Part shown: positions 8,056 through 15,745 of the stretch, piece by piece
How positions within the stretch are numbered: the first letter of the stretch is position 1
How the letters are laid out: the number at the start of each line of letters is the position of its first letter
Assembly (NCBI GenBank): GCA_963666535.1
Contig: OY762913.1
Location: 2,232,001 to 2,296,000, forward strand
Source: G963666535 sp963666535
Lineage (GTDB): Bacteria; Bacillota; Clostridia; Oscillospirales; Oscillospiraceae
Length of the DNA stretch: 64,000 bases
Direction: 5' to 3'
Position numbers and translations under genes: made by a program
Notes under the pieces: generated by a model
The model's database searches: none
What the model saw: the letters and a program-made list of their open reading frames with translations, nothing else
Told to the model about the DNA's origin: nothing

Positions 8056-9033
8056 CTATTTTGCCGCTCCGCGGCGCAGTGCGTCCAGTTGCTGCAGAGT
8101 TTTCCGCTCTTTTTCCCCGGCAGTGGCTGCCGCCAGCTCGTGCACCAGATAATCCGGTTTGATCCGTGCAACCACACTTGCAATATCCGGGGATGTCCAT
8201 GGCTGATGGGTATCAATTTGCAATATATGCTGATAGGACGTGGCGAAGCGCTCCCAATAATTCTCCGGCAGATCAGGCAGCGCACCGGTGTGCGACTTGA
8301 CATAGGCTCCGCTCACAGACTGATGGAGATGGATGCCTCGGATGAAACGGCACAGAGTTCCATGCTCGGTCAGCATCCGATGAATGTACGTTACCCCTTC
8401 CTCCTGACTTTTGAGATTTGGATTGGTACACATCAGGTGTCCCGTATCCAGCATAATCCCTTTATCCGGATAATGGATTTGAGAGAGCAGCCGCTCCGTC
8501 ATCTCGGGCCGAGTGAAGGTAAACCCAGCCCATTGGAGATTTTCCACCAGAAGAACAAAATCACACGCCATTCCGTCTGTAAGGAAATTGATCATCTCTG
8601 CCGCAGCATCGATCACCGCTTCGTCGCTATGCTCCCAACAGTAGGTATAGCCTTCTTCCAGTGATACATCGGACACATGATAGACCACGTACCGCGGCCT
8701 GTATTGCATCGCGCGGTTTAAATCGCGCCGGTAATGCTCCAGCAGGGCATCCCGCGTCGCCCCGCCATAAATCCGCTGCCAGACCGCGGGCGCGCCGAAC
8801 TTCCGGTTCAGCGCGGCGGTATCCTCGTTCCAAAAATCCAGCCAATCCGTATAAAAGGTCAGGTGCCAGCCCACCGGCAGCAGCGGCGGCACGGCAAATG
8901 GAACATCCTCCCCACCCCAGACCAGTTCCAGCCCGTCGCAGCCACAGTGGGCGCAAAAGTGCTCCAGCCCTTCCGGCGCGCCATATTCTCTTTGCAGATC
9001 CACGGTCAGCGGCAGGTTGATCAGTTGCAGCAT
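8056..9033 (-). CDS. cbiR: Xylose-isomerase-like TIM-barrel protein, candidate CbiR-type cobamide-remodelling hydrolase
   Basis: A 325-residue TIM-barrel protein of the AP-endonuclease-2/xylose-isomerase-like superfamily. Likely metal ligands are visible in order: His in VVYHVSDVS, Glu in LLVENLQW, Asp and His in MLDTGHL, and His in IRGIHLHQS. Sugar isomerases share the fold, but so does CbiR, the hydrolase that opens incoming cobamides so their lower ligand can be exchanged. Its place in a cobalamin-riboswitch operon, between surface corrinoid-binding candidates, makes CbiR the better guess. GAGGGG lies just before the ATG at 9033, and the next gene starts ten bases after its stop. Confidence 0.6.
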   Translation of the reverse strand: MLQLINLPLTVDLQREYGAPEGLEHFCAHCGCDGLELVWGGEDVPFAVPPLLPVGWHLTFYTDWLDFWNEDTAALNRKFGAPAVWQRIYGGATRDALLEHYRRDLNRAMQYRPRYVVYHVSDVSLEEGYTYCWEHSDEAVIDAAAEMINFLTDGMACDFVLLVENLQWAGFTFTRPEMTERLLSQIHYPDKGIMLDTGHLMCTNPNLKSQEEGVTYIHRMLTEHGTLCRFIRGIHLHQSVSGAYVKSHTGALPDLPENYWERFATSYQHILQIDTHQPWTSPDIASVVARIKPDYLVHELAAATAGEKERKTLQQLDALRRGAAK

Positions 9034-9283
9034 TTCCCCTCATTTCTGTCACAGCACCGTTGTGGTTTGCTTCTGACCGCAGGACCACCGATCGGTCGTA
9101 TGACGATGTTTTTCCTAAAAAAGCAGTTCTTCTTCTCTCGAACATAAAGCAAGCCGCCACCAACGCGTTCAGCCTGCGACAGTGCCCACAGAGCGTGCTT
9201 CGGCGCACGCCCTGTGGGTCTACCCTGAGTCATCGGTGGAGGATCACCAAATCACTTGATCGAAAGATTCTCTGTGCGTGGGT
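9034..9283 (-). other. Intergenic region with a strong hairpin (9185-9218)
   Basis: The 250 bases between two genes of the riboswitch operon hold a hairpin of about 14 base pairs with one mismatch and a TTCG-type tetraloop (CCCACAGAGCGTGC paired across the loop). It is enclosed by a CCACC/GGTGG pair about 80 bases apart. There is no U-tract, so it is not an intrinsic terminator. It may be a processing or stability element. Confidence 0.35.
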
Positions 9284-10597
9284 TTACTTGACCGTATTTT
9301 CACTGAAGCGCATCAGGATGGTCGCCACTTGTGCGCGGGTTGCGTTTCCGGTGGGCGAGAGCGTAGTGGCGCTTGTGCCCCCAATCAGTCCTTCGCCTTT
9401 CGCCCACTTCATGGCCGGCTGTGCCCAGTCTGTGAGTTTGTTGGTATCCGTGTAGGCGGTCAGTTCCGTGGTCTTGGTCGCATCGTAACCCTTGTATTGT
9501 GCATAGCCATACAAAATGGTTGCCATCTGCTGGCGGGTGACCTTGTCATTCGTGCCAAACAGTCCGCTGCCGTAACCGGCAACAATCCCCTTTTGATTGG
9601 CCCAAATGACCGCCTGGTTATACCACTGGCCGTCTTTCACATCGGCAAAGCTGTTTGTTCCGGTGACAGCGGGGCTGCCGTCCAGACAATAGAGGACGGT
9701 AACCAGCATGGCGCGGGTCATGGCGGAATCCGGGCTGAACTTGTCACTCCCCGTGCCGGCCATAAGACCATGGAGCGCGGCGTACTGCACCGCGTCATAG
9801 TACCATGCGGTGGAGGCCACATCAGTGAAAGACGCGACCTTTTGTGTGGTTACCACAAAGGTGGAGAGATGACTAACGGAAACCTCTACACAGGTCTTTC
9901 CGTCCTTCACCACAACCTTGCCAACCAGCGTTTCCACTGTGCCGTCGGCGGAGACGACGATAACCTTGTAGCTGTCACCTGCCTTATGGCTGCCGCTTAT
10001 GGGAATAGAGACGGTCAGGTGTTCACCGTTGAAGTTCGTAATGGACTTGGTGCCCGCCGTTATCGTAATTGCAACGATTGTGGCGGTGGTAACGTCCACA
10101 CCGTCCAGCTTCACATCGGAAGCAGCCTTGTTCTCAACCAAGAGCTTCACATCGTTGCTACCCGTCTGGGCTATCATGGAAGAAAGCGTCTTATGGGGGA
10201 TGCTAACCGCACCCACAGGGGTTTCCACGTTGAGCGCCATATCCGTGTCATTCGCCAGACTTTTGACTGCGGCGGAGTTCAGCGTGACATTTGCGGCATT
10301 TACGTTCTTGTCCGTTTCAACGGAAACAGTAACGCTGGACGCATTGCACTTTTTAGCCGCGGCAATGGTGGAGGTCATATCACTTTCCCCCACGGCTGCG
10401 CTGGCTTTTCCATTTGTAACGGTTACCTCGGGCGTCATGGTAACAGTTCCGCCCTCGTCCACGGGCTGGCTGTCGCTGCCGATAATCGTGGACGGCACAT
10501 CACCGGAGCTAAATGCGCCCAGTTCACGTATCATATGGATGAGCTGGCGCTCCTGCTCGCATAAAATCAGTTGCTTACGCTTGTCGGTATCAGCCAT
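9284..10597 (-). CDS. SLH-domain surface protein without an evident signal peptide
   Basis: First gene after the cobalamin riboswitch, 437 residues from the ATG at 10597, which has GGGGAGTG five bases upstream. The N-terminus (MADTDKRKQLILCEQERQL) is charged and shows no export signal. The middle (about residues 50-260) is beta-rich and Thr/Val-rich, like the stalk of many S-layer-anchored proteins. Three SLH modules (about 265-430) follow, with repeats such as FTDVASTAWYYDAVQYA, FADVKDGQWYNQAVIWA and TDWAQPAMKWAKGEGL. The missing signal suggests that the 5' end was replaced or the gene was truncated from a longer surface protein. The riboswitch ties it to corrinoid supply, but no binding domain is recognisable. 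Confidence 0.75.
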   Translation of the reverse strand: MADTDKRKQLILCEQERQLIHMIRELGAFSSGDVPSTIIGSDSQPVDEGGTVTMTPEVTVTNGKASAAVGESDMTSTIAAAKKCNASSVTVSVETDKNVNAANVTLNSAAVKSLANDTDMALNVETPVGAVSIPHKTLSSMIAQTGSNDVKLLVENKAASDVKLDGVDVTTATIVAITITAGTKSITNFNGEHLTVSIPISGSHKAGDSYKVIVVSADGTVETLVGKVVVKDGKTCVEVSVSHLSTFVVTTQKVASFTDVASTAWYYDAVQYAALHGLMAGTGSDKFSPDSAMTRAMLVTVLYCLDGSPAVTGTNSFADVKDGQWYNQAVIWANQKGIVAGYGSGLFGTNDKVTRQQMATILYGYAQYKGYDATKTTELTAYTDTNKLTDWAQPAMKWAKGEGLIGGTSATTLSPTGNATRAQVATILMRFSENTVK

Positions 10598-10723
10598 AGT
10601 CTCACTCCCCGTTTTTTCGTGCGGTTTGCAGTGCTGTTTTCGAATCCGTACCCGATCAAATCTCCAAGCTACCCGGATAGTAACTAAGGGAAACTCATTC
10701 ACCGGAATTCCAGAAAATTGGCA

Positions 10724-10766
10724 AACAAAAAAGGGCTGTGACAAATTTTTACAATTTGTCACAGCC
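10724..10766 (-). terminator. Terminator of the cobalamin riboswitch expression platform
   Basis: A perfect 14-base-pair stem (GGCTGTGACAAATT and its complement, 10734-10747 with 10753-10766), followed on the minus strand by CCCTTTTTTG. It lies between the riboswitch aptamer and the first gene, so ligand binding probably favours this hairpin and stops transcription. Confidence 0.8.
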
Positions 10767-10824
10767 AATGTTCCTGTGTTCTATTGCACACCCGTTCCCC
10801 AAGGGTATGCGTTTACGCGCAAAA

Positions 10825-11045
10825 TAGGTCTCCTGACTCGCGATAGGAGGATCCCTTGAAAATCCTCTGCGACCATTCACCCGCCTTCTCATGGGGTCTC
10901 CCACAATGACGAACTTTCGTATCAGCGCCGAATGGCGGCGCCGAGGCAACGGTCTCACGCTTACAGAGCTGGCACGTTCCGGACTTCAACCGGATTCCCT
11001 CATCCCCGCGCCTGCCGTAAATCAATGCGGCAGTCTTCACGCGGA
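10825..11045 (-). promoter_or_regulatory. Cobalamin riboswitch
   Basis: Read on the minus strand, the segment has the conserved aptamer elements in order. GGGAATCCGGTTGAAGTCCG (about 11000-10981) corresponds to the GGGAA...GGTGAAATCC region, followed by GTGCCAGCTCTGTAAGCG for the GCCACTGT region. The 3' B12 box GAGTCAGGAGACC lies at about 10840-10827. A hairpin (CTGCCG/CGGCAG, about 11012-11033) precedes the core. It lies downstream of a good promoter and upstream of a terminator and the corrinoid-uptake gene set. Exact 5' and 3' limits are approximate. Confidence 0.92.
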
Positions 11046-11093
11046 GTCAAAATGCGACATATTTAATTAAAAAGTGCTGACTCAATTTTCTAT

Positions 11094-11122
11094 AGCATAA
11101 CACAGTCTTAATCTACGCGCAA
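11094..11122 (-). promoter_or_regulatory. Promoter of the cobalamin-riboswitch operon
   Basis: Minus-strand -35 TTGCGC (11117-11122) and -10 TATGCT (11094-11099) with a 17-base spacer, about 50 bases upstream of the riboswitch aptamer. A typical vegetative sigma-factor layout. Confidence 0.65.
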
Positions 11123-11304
11123 GGTTAAATCTTCCAAATTTTTACGCCATTTTTTGCGATTTTGCACAGAACCGCTTGTAAATTGCTCCAATATCGAATC
11201 TGTCAAAGACAAACATTCTGTTAAAAACGCAGAAAAAAGTGTCGACAGTAAAAACACTCGTTATCTTGTTCATCGCGATTATTTTAATGGAATCCAAAAT
11301 TTTC

Positions 11305-11333
11305 TTGACTTCTCATTTCATACGTACTATTGT
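11305..11333 (+). promoter_or_regulatory. Promoter of the S41 peptidase gene
   Basis: TTGACT (11305-11310), a 17-base spacer and TATTGT (11328-11333), 47 bases before the start codon at 11381. It is divergent from the B12 operon promoter. The rest of the 11046-11380 gap is A/T-rich and shows no gene. Confidence 0.65.
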
Positions 11334-11380
11334 ACTAATTAAGTAATACTACTATGTAATTTGTGACGAGGAGAAAAACA

Positions 11381-13120
11381 ATGGAAAAAATGAAAACGAG
11401 AAAAGGTGTCTGGGCCAGGCTGTTGACCTGCTGCTTAGCCGCGTCGCTGCTGCTTAGCGTTGGCGTGGGAGCCGTCGACCAGACCGAGACCGCTGCCCGG
11501 CAGAAAGATCTGGACTACCTGTACTCCACCTTGAAATCCAGCCATCCCAATCTGTTCGCCAACACGCCGGAAACCGCTTTTGTGGCACGGAAGGCCGAGA
11601 TTGAACAGTGGCTGGACAAGGAGAGCAGGTTTGATTTTGCGCTGGACTGTGCAAGTCTTTCTGCACTGTCCAAAGATTCCCATACCGGCGTGTCTCTGGG
11701 CAGCAATGGCTACGATCTACACTACTGCCTGTTTGATTTGGAGCTGTACGACGGAACCTGGGTTCTAAGCGCGGTCGACAGTGCCAACCAATCGCTGTTG
11801 GGTGCAGAGGTGACGGCCATCAACGGATTTTCTATGGAACAGGTGGTGGAAAAGTTCGGAACCTTTCTCAGCGCGGACAATCCGGTGAAGCTGCGGTATT
11901 CTTACTGGCAGATGTGCTATGTACTGGAGCCCTATCAGTATCTTGGCATTGTCAAGCAGGGCCAGCCGCTGACCGTGACGGTAAAGAATTCTGCGGGCAA
12001 AACGCAAACACTGTCTGTTTCTGCAGTGGAACAGAGTGCCTTGCAAAACGCTGATTTGACGACGCTAAAAGATCGGCAGACAGGAACTGCTGCCACAGCC
12101 TACGACAAAACAAAGATTTATTTTGCAAAAGAACTGGGCAACAGTACCTATTATATTCAATATAACAAATGCGCGCAGGATCAATCGCTGCCCATGGAGA
12201 CCTTCTGCCAGCAGGTACAATCGGCTTTGGATGCAGGGGACTACTCTTTGATTCTGGTCGACCTGCGCAATAACGGCGGCGGTTCCGACGGTGTGATTGC
12301 GCCGCTTCTGGAGCTGCTGGTGCAGCAGCGCAACAAGGGCGTCCAGGTGGCCGGCCTGATTGGACGTAAAACCTTCTCCTCCGCCATCATCAACGCCGTG
12401 GAGTTGCAGGAAATGGGCTTCCCCCTGGTAGGGGAGGAAACCGGCGGCAGCGTCGATCACTTTGGCGCTATTGGGTCTTTCCAGCTGCCTGCCTCCGGTC
12501 TGCGTGTCAGTGTTTCCTCTAAATTCATTTCCATGAGTAATTACTTTGATGCTGCCGCAGGCAAAGGTGTGGAGTCTTTGCAGCCCGATGTGAACATTCC
12601 CCAGACGTTCAGCGATACTCTGGCGGGTAAAGACACTTGCATTGAAAAAGTTCTGGCGAATCCCTCCATTTTGAAATCCGCCGAACGTGCCGACGCACCA
12701 ATGACCCGCGGCCGTTTTGCCGGCCTGCTGTATCAGGCAGCGGGCAGTCCTGTGCAAAATATCCAAGCACTTCCCTTCCATGATCTCCTTGGTATTGAGT
12801 GGTATCTGCCCGCGCTGAACTGGATCAAATCAGAGCAGATCGCGCTGGGAAATGGCACTGGCAGCTTTCTCTCCGCCCGTACCATCAGCTGGCAGGAGGC
12901 GGCTGTGTTCCTGGTTCATTCCGTCGATGCGTTGAGCCTTCAGCCCGCATCTGTGCGAAACGGCAGTGTGCCGATTACGTTAAAAACTGCTGGGTGGAGT
13001 CAGGATGCTGTGCAGAAAGCATGGAAGTGGGGACTGCTTCCGGAAAACGGCGACTTCTCCGCCCCTCCTACCCGCGCACAGGGCGAAACGATGGTAAACC
13101 AACTGCTTGCGCTGAAGTAA
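11381..13120 (+). CDS. SLH-tagged S41-family (C-terminal-processing-like) peptidase, exported
   Basis: Secreted serine peptidase of 579 residues. It has a signal peptide (about residues 1-32, LLTCCLAASLLLSVGVGA) and an N-terminal helical part with the DSHTGV motif typical of S41. The PDZ-like and catalytic regions carry VDLRNNGGGSDG and GRKTFSSAIINA, where the Ser is the likely nucleophile, then VGEETGGSVDHFG. The last ~145 residues look like two or three divergent SLH modules, tying it to the cell surface. The ATG at 11381 is chosen for its GAGGAG site and the signal peptide right after it. It is divergent from the B12 operon with its own promoter; a functional link is unproven. Confidence 0.85.
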   Translation: MEKMKTRKGVWARLLTCCLAASLLLSVGVGAVDQTETAARQKDLDYLYSTLKSSHPNLFANTPETAFVARKAEIEQWLDKESRFDFALDCASLSALSKDSHTGVSLGSNGYDLHYCLFDLELYDGTWVLSAVDSANQSLLGAEVTAINGFSMEQVVEKFGTFLSADNPVKLRYSYWQMCYVLEPYQYLGIVKQGQPLTVTVKNSAGKTQTLSVSAVEQSALQNADLTTLKDRQTGTAATAYDKTKIYFAKELGNSTYYIQYNKCAQDQSLPMETFCQQVQSALDAGDYSLILVDLRNNGGGSDGVIAPLLELLVQQRNKGVQVAGLIGRKTFSSAIINAVELQEMGFPLVGEETGGSVDHFGAIGSFQLPASGLRVSVSSKFISMSNYFDAAAGKGVESLQPDVNIPQTFSDTLAGKDTCIEKVLANPSILKSAERADAPMTRGRFAGLLYQAAGSPVQNIQALPFHDLLGIEWYLPALNWIKSEQIALGNGTGSFLSARTISWQEAAVFLVHSVDALSLQPASVRNGSVPITLKTAGWSQDAVQKAWKWGLLPENGDFSAPPTRAQGETMVNQLLALK

Positions 13121-13179
13121 TTCAACTTTACGATTTTGTAAGTTGTACCGATTCGAATTTTCTCATAATAGGATCAGAA

Positions 13180-13214
13180 GGGGCTGCAGCAAAACTAAAA
13201 ATTGCTACAGCCCC
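13180..13214. repeat. GGGGCTG-type imperfect hairpin after the peptidase gene
   Basis: GGGGCTG...AGCAA pairs with TTGCT...CAGCCCC across a short A-rich loop. There is no clear U-tract on either strand. Similar GGGGCTGTGGCAAAA or GGGCTGTGACAAA sequences occur near 30585 and 10735, suggesting a dispersed repeat used around gene ends. Confidence 0.4.
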
Positions 13215-13257
13215 AAAACCAGCCCTTATGTGAAAAGATATTCTGCTTTTACAGACG

Positions 13258-13720
13258 TTAAGCTGTCAGCTTCTCTGCTCTAAGTGAGTTCGAATCCACA
13301 CAATTATTTGTCTTTTCCGTTCCCCGCCCACGCTTTTCCCCTTCCGTTGGAGCGGCGAAAAAAGCACCGCCAAATTTCACGACGCCGGAAAGCTTTTGGG
13401 TATCGTCTCTTTTGCCCATTGCTTTTCGGATACGAGCCAGCATGTACCATGCGGCCTTATAGGTCACACTGACGATGGATTGCAGCTGCACACCGGAAAT
13501 TCCGCACTTGTCCTGCAAAACAAAGTACATTGCCAAAAACAATTTGATCAGAGAGACATGGCTGCGGTGCATGACAGTTTCTGCCGTTACCGCGGTTTGG
13601 TGATGGCATGTGGCACATTGCATTGCGCCATTGGTCAGCCGGCAACAATGCGTATCACAGCACCACAGACAGTGAAAGCCTTCGGCCCAGCACTTCTAAA
13701 ACAGATATTCTTTGCATAGA
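13258..13720 (-). pseudogene. IS1595-family transposase remnant
   Basis: The minus strand encodes a zinc-ribbon followed by the start of an ISXO2-like domain: FHCLWCCDTHCCRL, then MQCATCHHQTAVTAETVMH, then SVTYKAAWYMLARIRKAMG and a degraded KRGRGTE near the end. These match IS1595-group transposases, where the zinc ribbon precedes a helix and the DDE-type domain. A stop codon interrupts the frame upstream and most of the catalytic domain is gone, so this is a dead fragment. No flanking inverted repeats were found. The remaining sequence of the 13121-13879 gap shows no gene. Confidence 0.75.
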
Positions 13721-13879
13721 GATTCCGTCCCGTACTGCTGCTAAAAGGTTACTAAGGACATTCTTTCGGCTTTTGGCATGACGCTTTCCTCGCTTTTTGG
13801 TATCATGCCTTCAGTTTATACTTCTGGCCGTCCCTTTATCTGCACTTTCTACTCGGCTGACCCAAGGGGATAACCACTG

Positions 13880-14536
13880 TTAACTATTACTAAATTTCAT
13901 GCTTTTTGGTGGACTGTTCATGACTACGACATCGTCTTCTACCTGAAAAAAAACAGCCGATCCCATACTTATTTTCGCGTTGCGACCAACTGTGTTTTTC
14001 TCCTTAATTACACAATTTGAGCCTAAGAGAACCCCTTCATTAATCAGTACATTACCTGCAACAATACAGTTTATCAAACAAGTAGAATAATCCATGATAA
14101 TAGAATCATGACCTATTATTGTTCTCATATTTAAGTAAACTTGAGAACCGAGAACAACATTTACAGAAAGTATGCATCCAAAACTGACGATCGTCCCTTC
14201 TCCAACCGTTACATTTTTTGACACCTTGGCCGTTGGATGGATTAATGTTGCATATTTCAAATTGTATTCTTCTAAGGAATCGTGGATCTCTCTTCTTGCC
14301 TTGGGACTACTGACCGCAATAACCCAGTATACTGATTGGTCAAAGTCTTTCACAATCTTATTTGTGCCCAAAATTTTATATCCATTGATGATAGGATTGT
14401 TTTCTTTCTGATCTCCTCTAAAATCATCAATATAGCCCAATATATTCCACGTCGGTTCAATTTCATTCATGTCTTCTATTAATTGAACGACCTCCAGTGC
14501 CATACCGCCTGACCCATAGATTACAATATCTTTCAT
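13880..14536 (-). CDS. PglD/NeuD-like sugar O- or N-acyltransferase
   Basis: About 218 residues from MKDIVIYGSGGMALEV. An N-terminal nucleotide-sugar-binding Rossmann-like part (GSGGMALEVVQLI) is followed by a left-handed beta-helix of hexapeptide repeats from about residue 95 (NVTVGEGTIV, GSQVYLNMRTIIGHDSI, VLINEGVLLGSNCVI). This is the PglD/NeuD/anthrose-acyltransferase architecture, which transfers an acyl group to an amino or hydroxyl group of a nucleotide sugar. Last gene of a minus-strand run with ACP, FkbH-like, reductase and hydratase genes, so the donor may be the in-cluster acyl-ACP. The start at 14536 has a weak ribosome site; it is chosen because family similarity begins there. 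Confidence 0.8.
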   Translation of the reverse strand: MKDIVIYGSGGMALEVVQLIEDMNEIEPTWNILGYIDDFRGDQKENNPIINGYKILGTNKIVKDFDQSVYWVIAVSSPKARREIHDSLEEYNLKYATLIHPTAKVSKNVTVGEGTIVSFGCILSVNVVLGSQVYLNMRTIIGHDSIIMDYSTCLINCIVAGNVLINEGVLLGSNCVIKEKNTVGRNAKISMGSAVFFQVEDDVVVMNSPPKSMKFSNS

Positions 14537-14595
14537 CGCTATACAACTACTTCCAATCAGATTTCCTCTCGCCACTTGTCTCTCAGCGATCGTCT

Positions 14596-15486
14596 TTAAT
14601 TCGCATTCTGGATGAACTGCACAAAATTGTCCAATGCCCAATCCATATTGTAGATATGTTCCTGGGTAGAAAGCCCATCGACGAGGGCGGCACAGTACAC
14701 CGGCCGTGCACCACTTTTCATATCCCTCATTGTCTCTTCAAATTTCCACTTATTTTTCTGTAAAAATTCATCATTTATATTCCCCTTGCTATATTTTGTA
14801 ATACACGTATTGGTTTCCTTATCCAATTTGCATCTGTCCGCAAACAAGCATTCAGCACAGTGAATAGACTGTGGCATTTGAATGATTACGTCGGTCATAA
14901 AGCCGGCTTTAAACCCGGTGTGATTGCACACCCGATAAGAAAGCTCTACAGCTCCAAAACAGTTTTCTTCACAAAAATATCCAATTTCCTTTATTAACTC
15001 CGGTTTTAAGGCCATGCAGTGTGCAGGGATATAATTTTTCTCAACATCGGATAAGTTATCGCTCAGCTCCAAGTAAGCTGAATCATCTTTCCTTTTGGGG
15101 ATCACGGGAGGTAAATATCCGTCATTCTCCCTGACACCCAGAAGTCCCACCTCCGGAAATGCCTCAAAAACTTTCATAAATCTGCCAATCCAATCATTCG
15201 TGTTGATATAAACATCATTATCCACAATGAAAAAATACTGCTCGGGGCTTCTTTTTATCAGGTTAAAATTCAGGGCGTAGACCTTCCCGTGATTCACCTC
15301 CAGATGTTCTCTTGACTTAATACGGCTGTCATCCAGACTCATAATATAATCCCAGGTATCGTCTTTCGAGTTGCTGTCAATAATGTGCAGTTCAAAATCA
15401 TCGGTACTGCTTAAAATCGCCGATAGGTTTTGAATGGTTAATCCACAACGATTGAACGTAACATAACTGATGAACGGCGGAACCAT
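14596..15486 (-). CDS. Family 2 (GT-A) glycosyltransferase with Cys cluster
   Basis: A 296-residue GT-A-fold transferase starting MVPPFISYVTFNRCGLT. Nucleotide-sugar-binding features are present (IIDSNSKDDTWDY), with a VDNDVYI metal-binding DxD-type motif. Near the C-terminus a Cys pattern C-x2-C-x5-C-x8-C (CAECLFADRC onward) is shared with the GT domain encoded at 21190-22086, so the two are paralogues; the cluster may bind a metal. AGGAGG precedes the ATG. It lies in the operon with the ACP and acyltransferase genes and probably adds the modified sugar to the spore-surface glycan. Confidence 0.85.
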   Translation of the reverse strand: MVPPFISYVTFNRCGLTIQNLSAILSSTDDFELHIIDSNSKDDTWDYIMSLDDSRIKSREHLEVNHGKVYALNFNLIKRSPEQYFFIVDNDVYINTNDWIGRFMKVFEAFPEVGLLGVRENDGYLPPVIPKRKDDSAYLELSDNLSDVEKNYIPAHCMALKPELIKEIGYFCEENCFGAVELSYRVCNHTGFKAGFMTDVIIQMPQSIHCAECLFADRCKLDKETNTCITKYSKGNINDEFLQKNKWKFEETMRDMKSGARPVYCAALVDGLSTQEHIYNMDWALDNFVQFIQNAN

Positions 15487-15515
15487 AATACTACCTCCTG
15501 TTTTAACAAATCAGA

Positions 15516-15743
15516 TTAAGAGAGCTTATTTTGCAATATTTCATATAAATTTCCGAGATTTATAAACTCAGTGGCTTCGTCCATTGTAAATTCTATATTA
15601 TATTCATTTTCAATCGCCTCAACGATCTCCCAATGACTCAGAGAAGTCCATTGGGGGATTGTTTCCGTTGTGGACTCATTTTTTAGATTTCCCACAGGAA
15701 TATCCAGTGTTGTTGCAATCAGATTCAAAAAATTTTCATCCAT
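15516..15743 (-). CDS. Acyl carrier protein
   Basis: A 75-residue acidic four-helix protein. The phosphopantetheine attachment site is probably Ser34 in QWTSLSHWEIVEAIE, where the usual DSL is TSL. It starts two bases after the stop of the FkbH-like gene with a GAGGTGAA ribosome site, so the two are made together. FkbH-type enzymes load three-carbon acyl units onto stand-alone ACPs. In this cluster the ACP is inferred to carry the acyl group later transferred to an amino-sugar. Confidence 0.88.
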   Translation of the reverse strand: MDENFLNLIATTLDIPVGNLKNESTTETIPQWTSLSHWEIVEAIENEYNIEFTMDEATEFINLGNLYEILQNKLS

Positions 15744-15745
15744 AA

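Noticed and set aside
9278..10564. 428-codon plus-strand frame
   Set aside because: Antisense to the SLH gene, without ribosome site or recognisable domain.
10598..10768. 57-residue N-terminal extension of the SLH protein
   Set aside because: The extension overlaps the riboswitch terminator hairpin and the internal ATG has a much better ribosome site.
13180..13214. Terminator of the S41 peptidase gene
   Set aside because: The hairpin lacks a T-tract on the plus strand; listed as a repeat hairpin instead.
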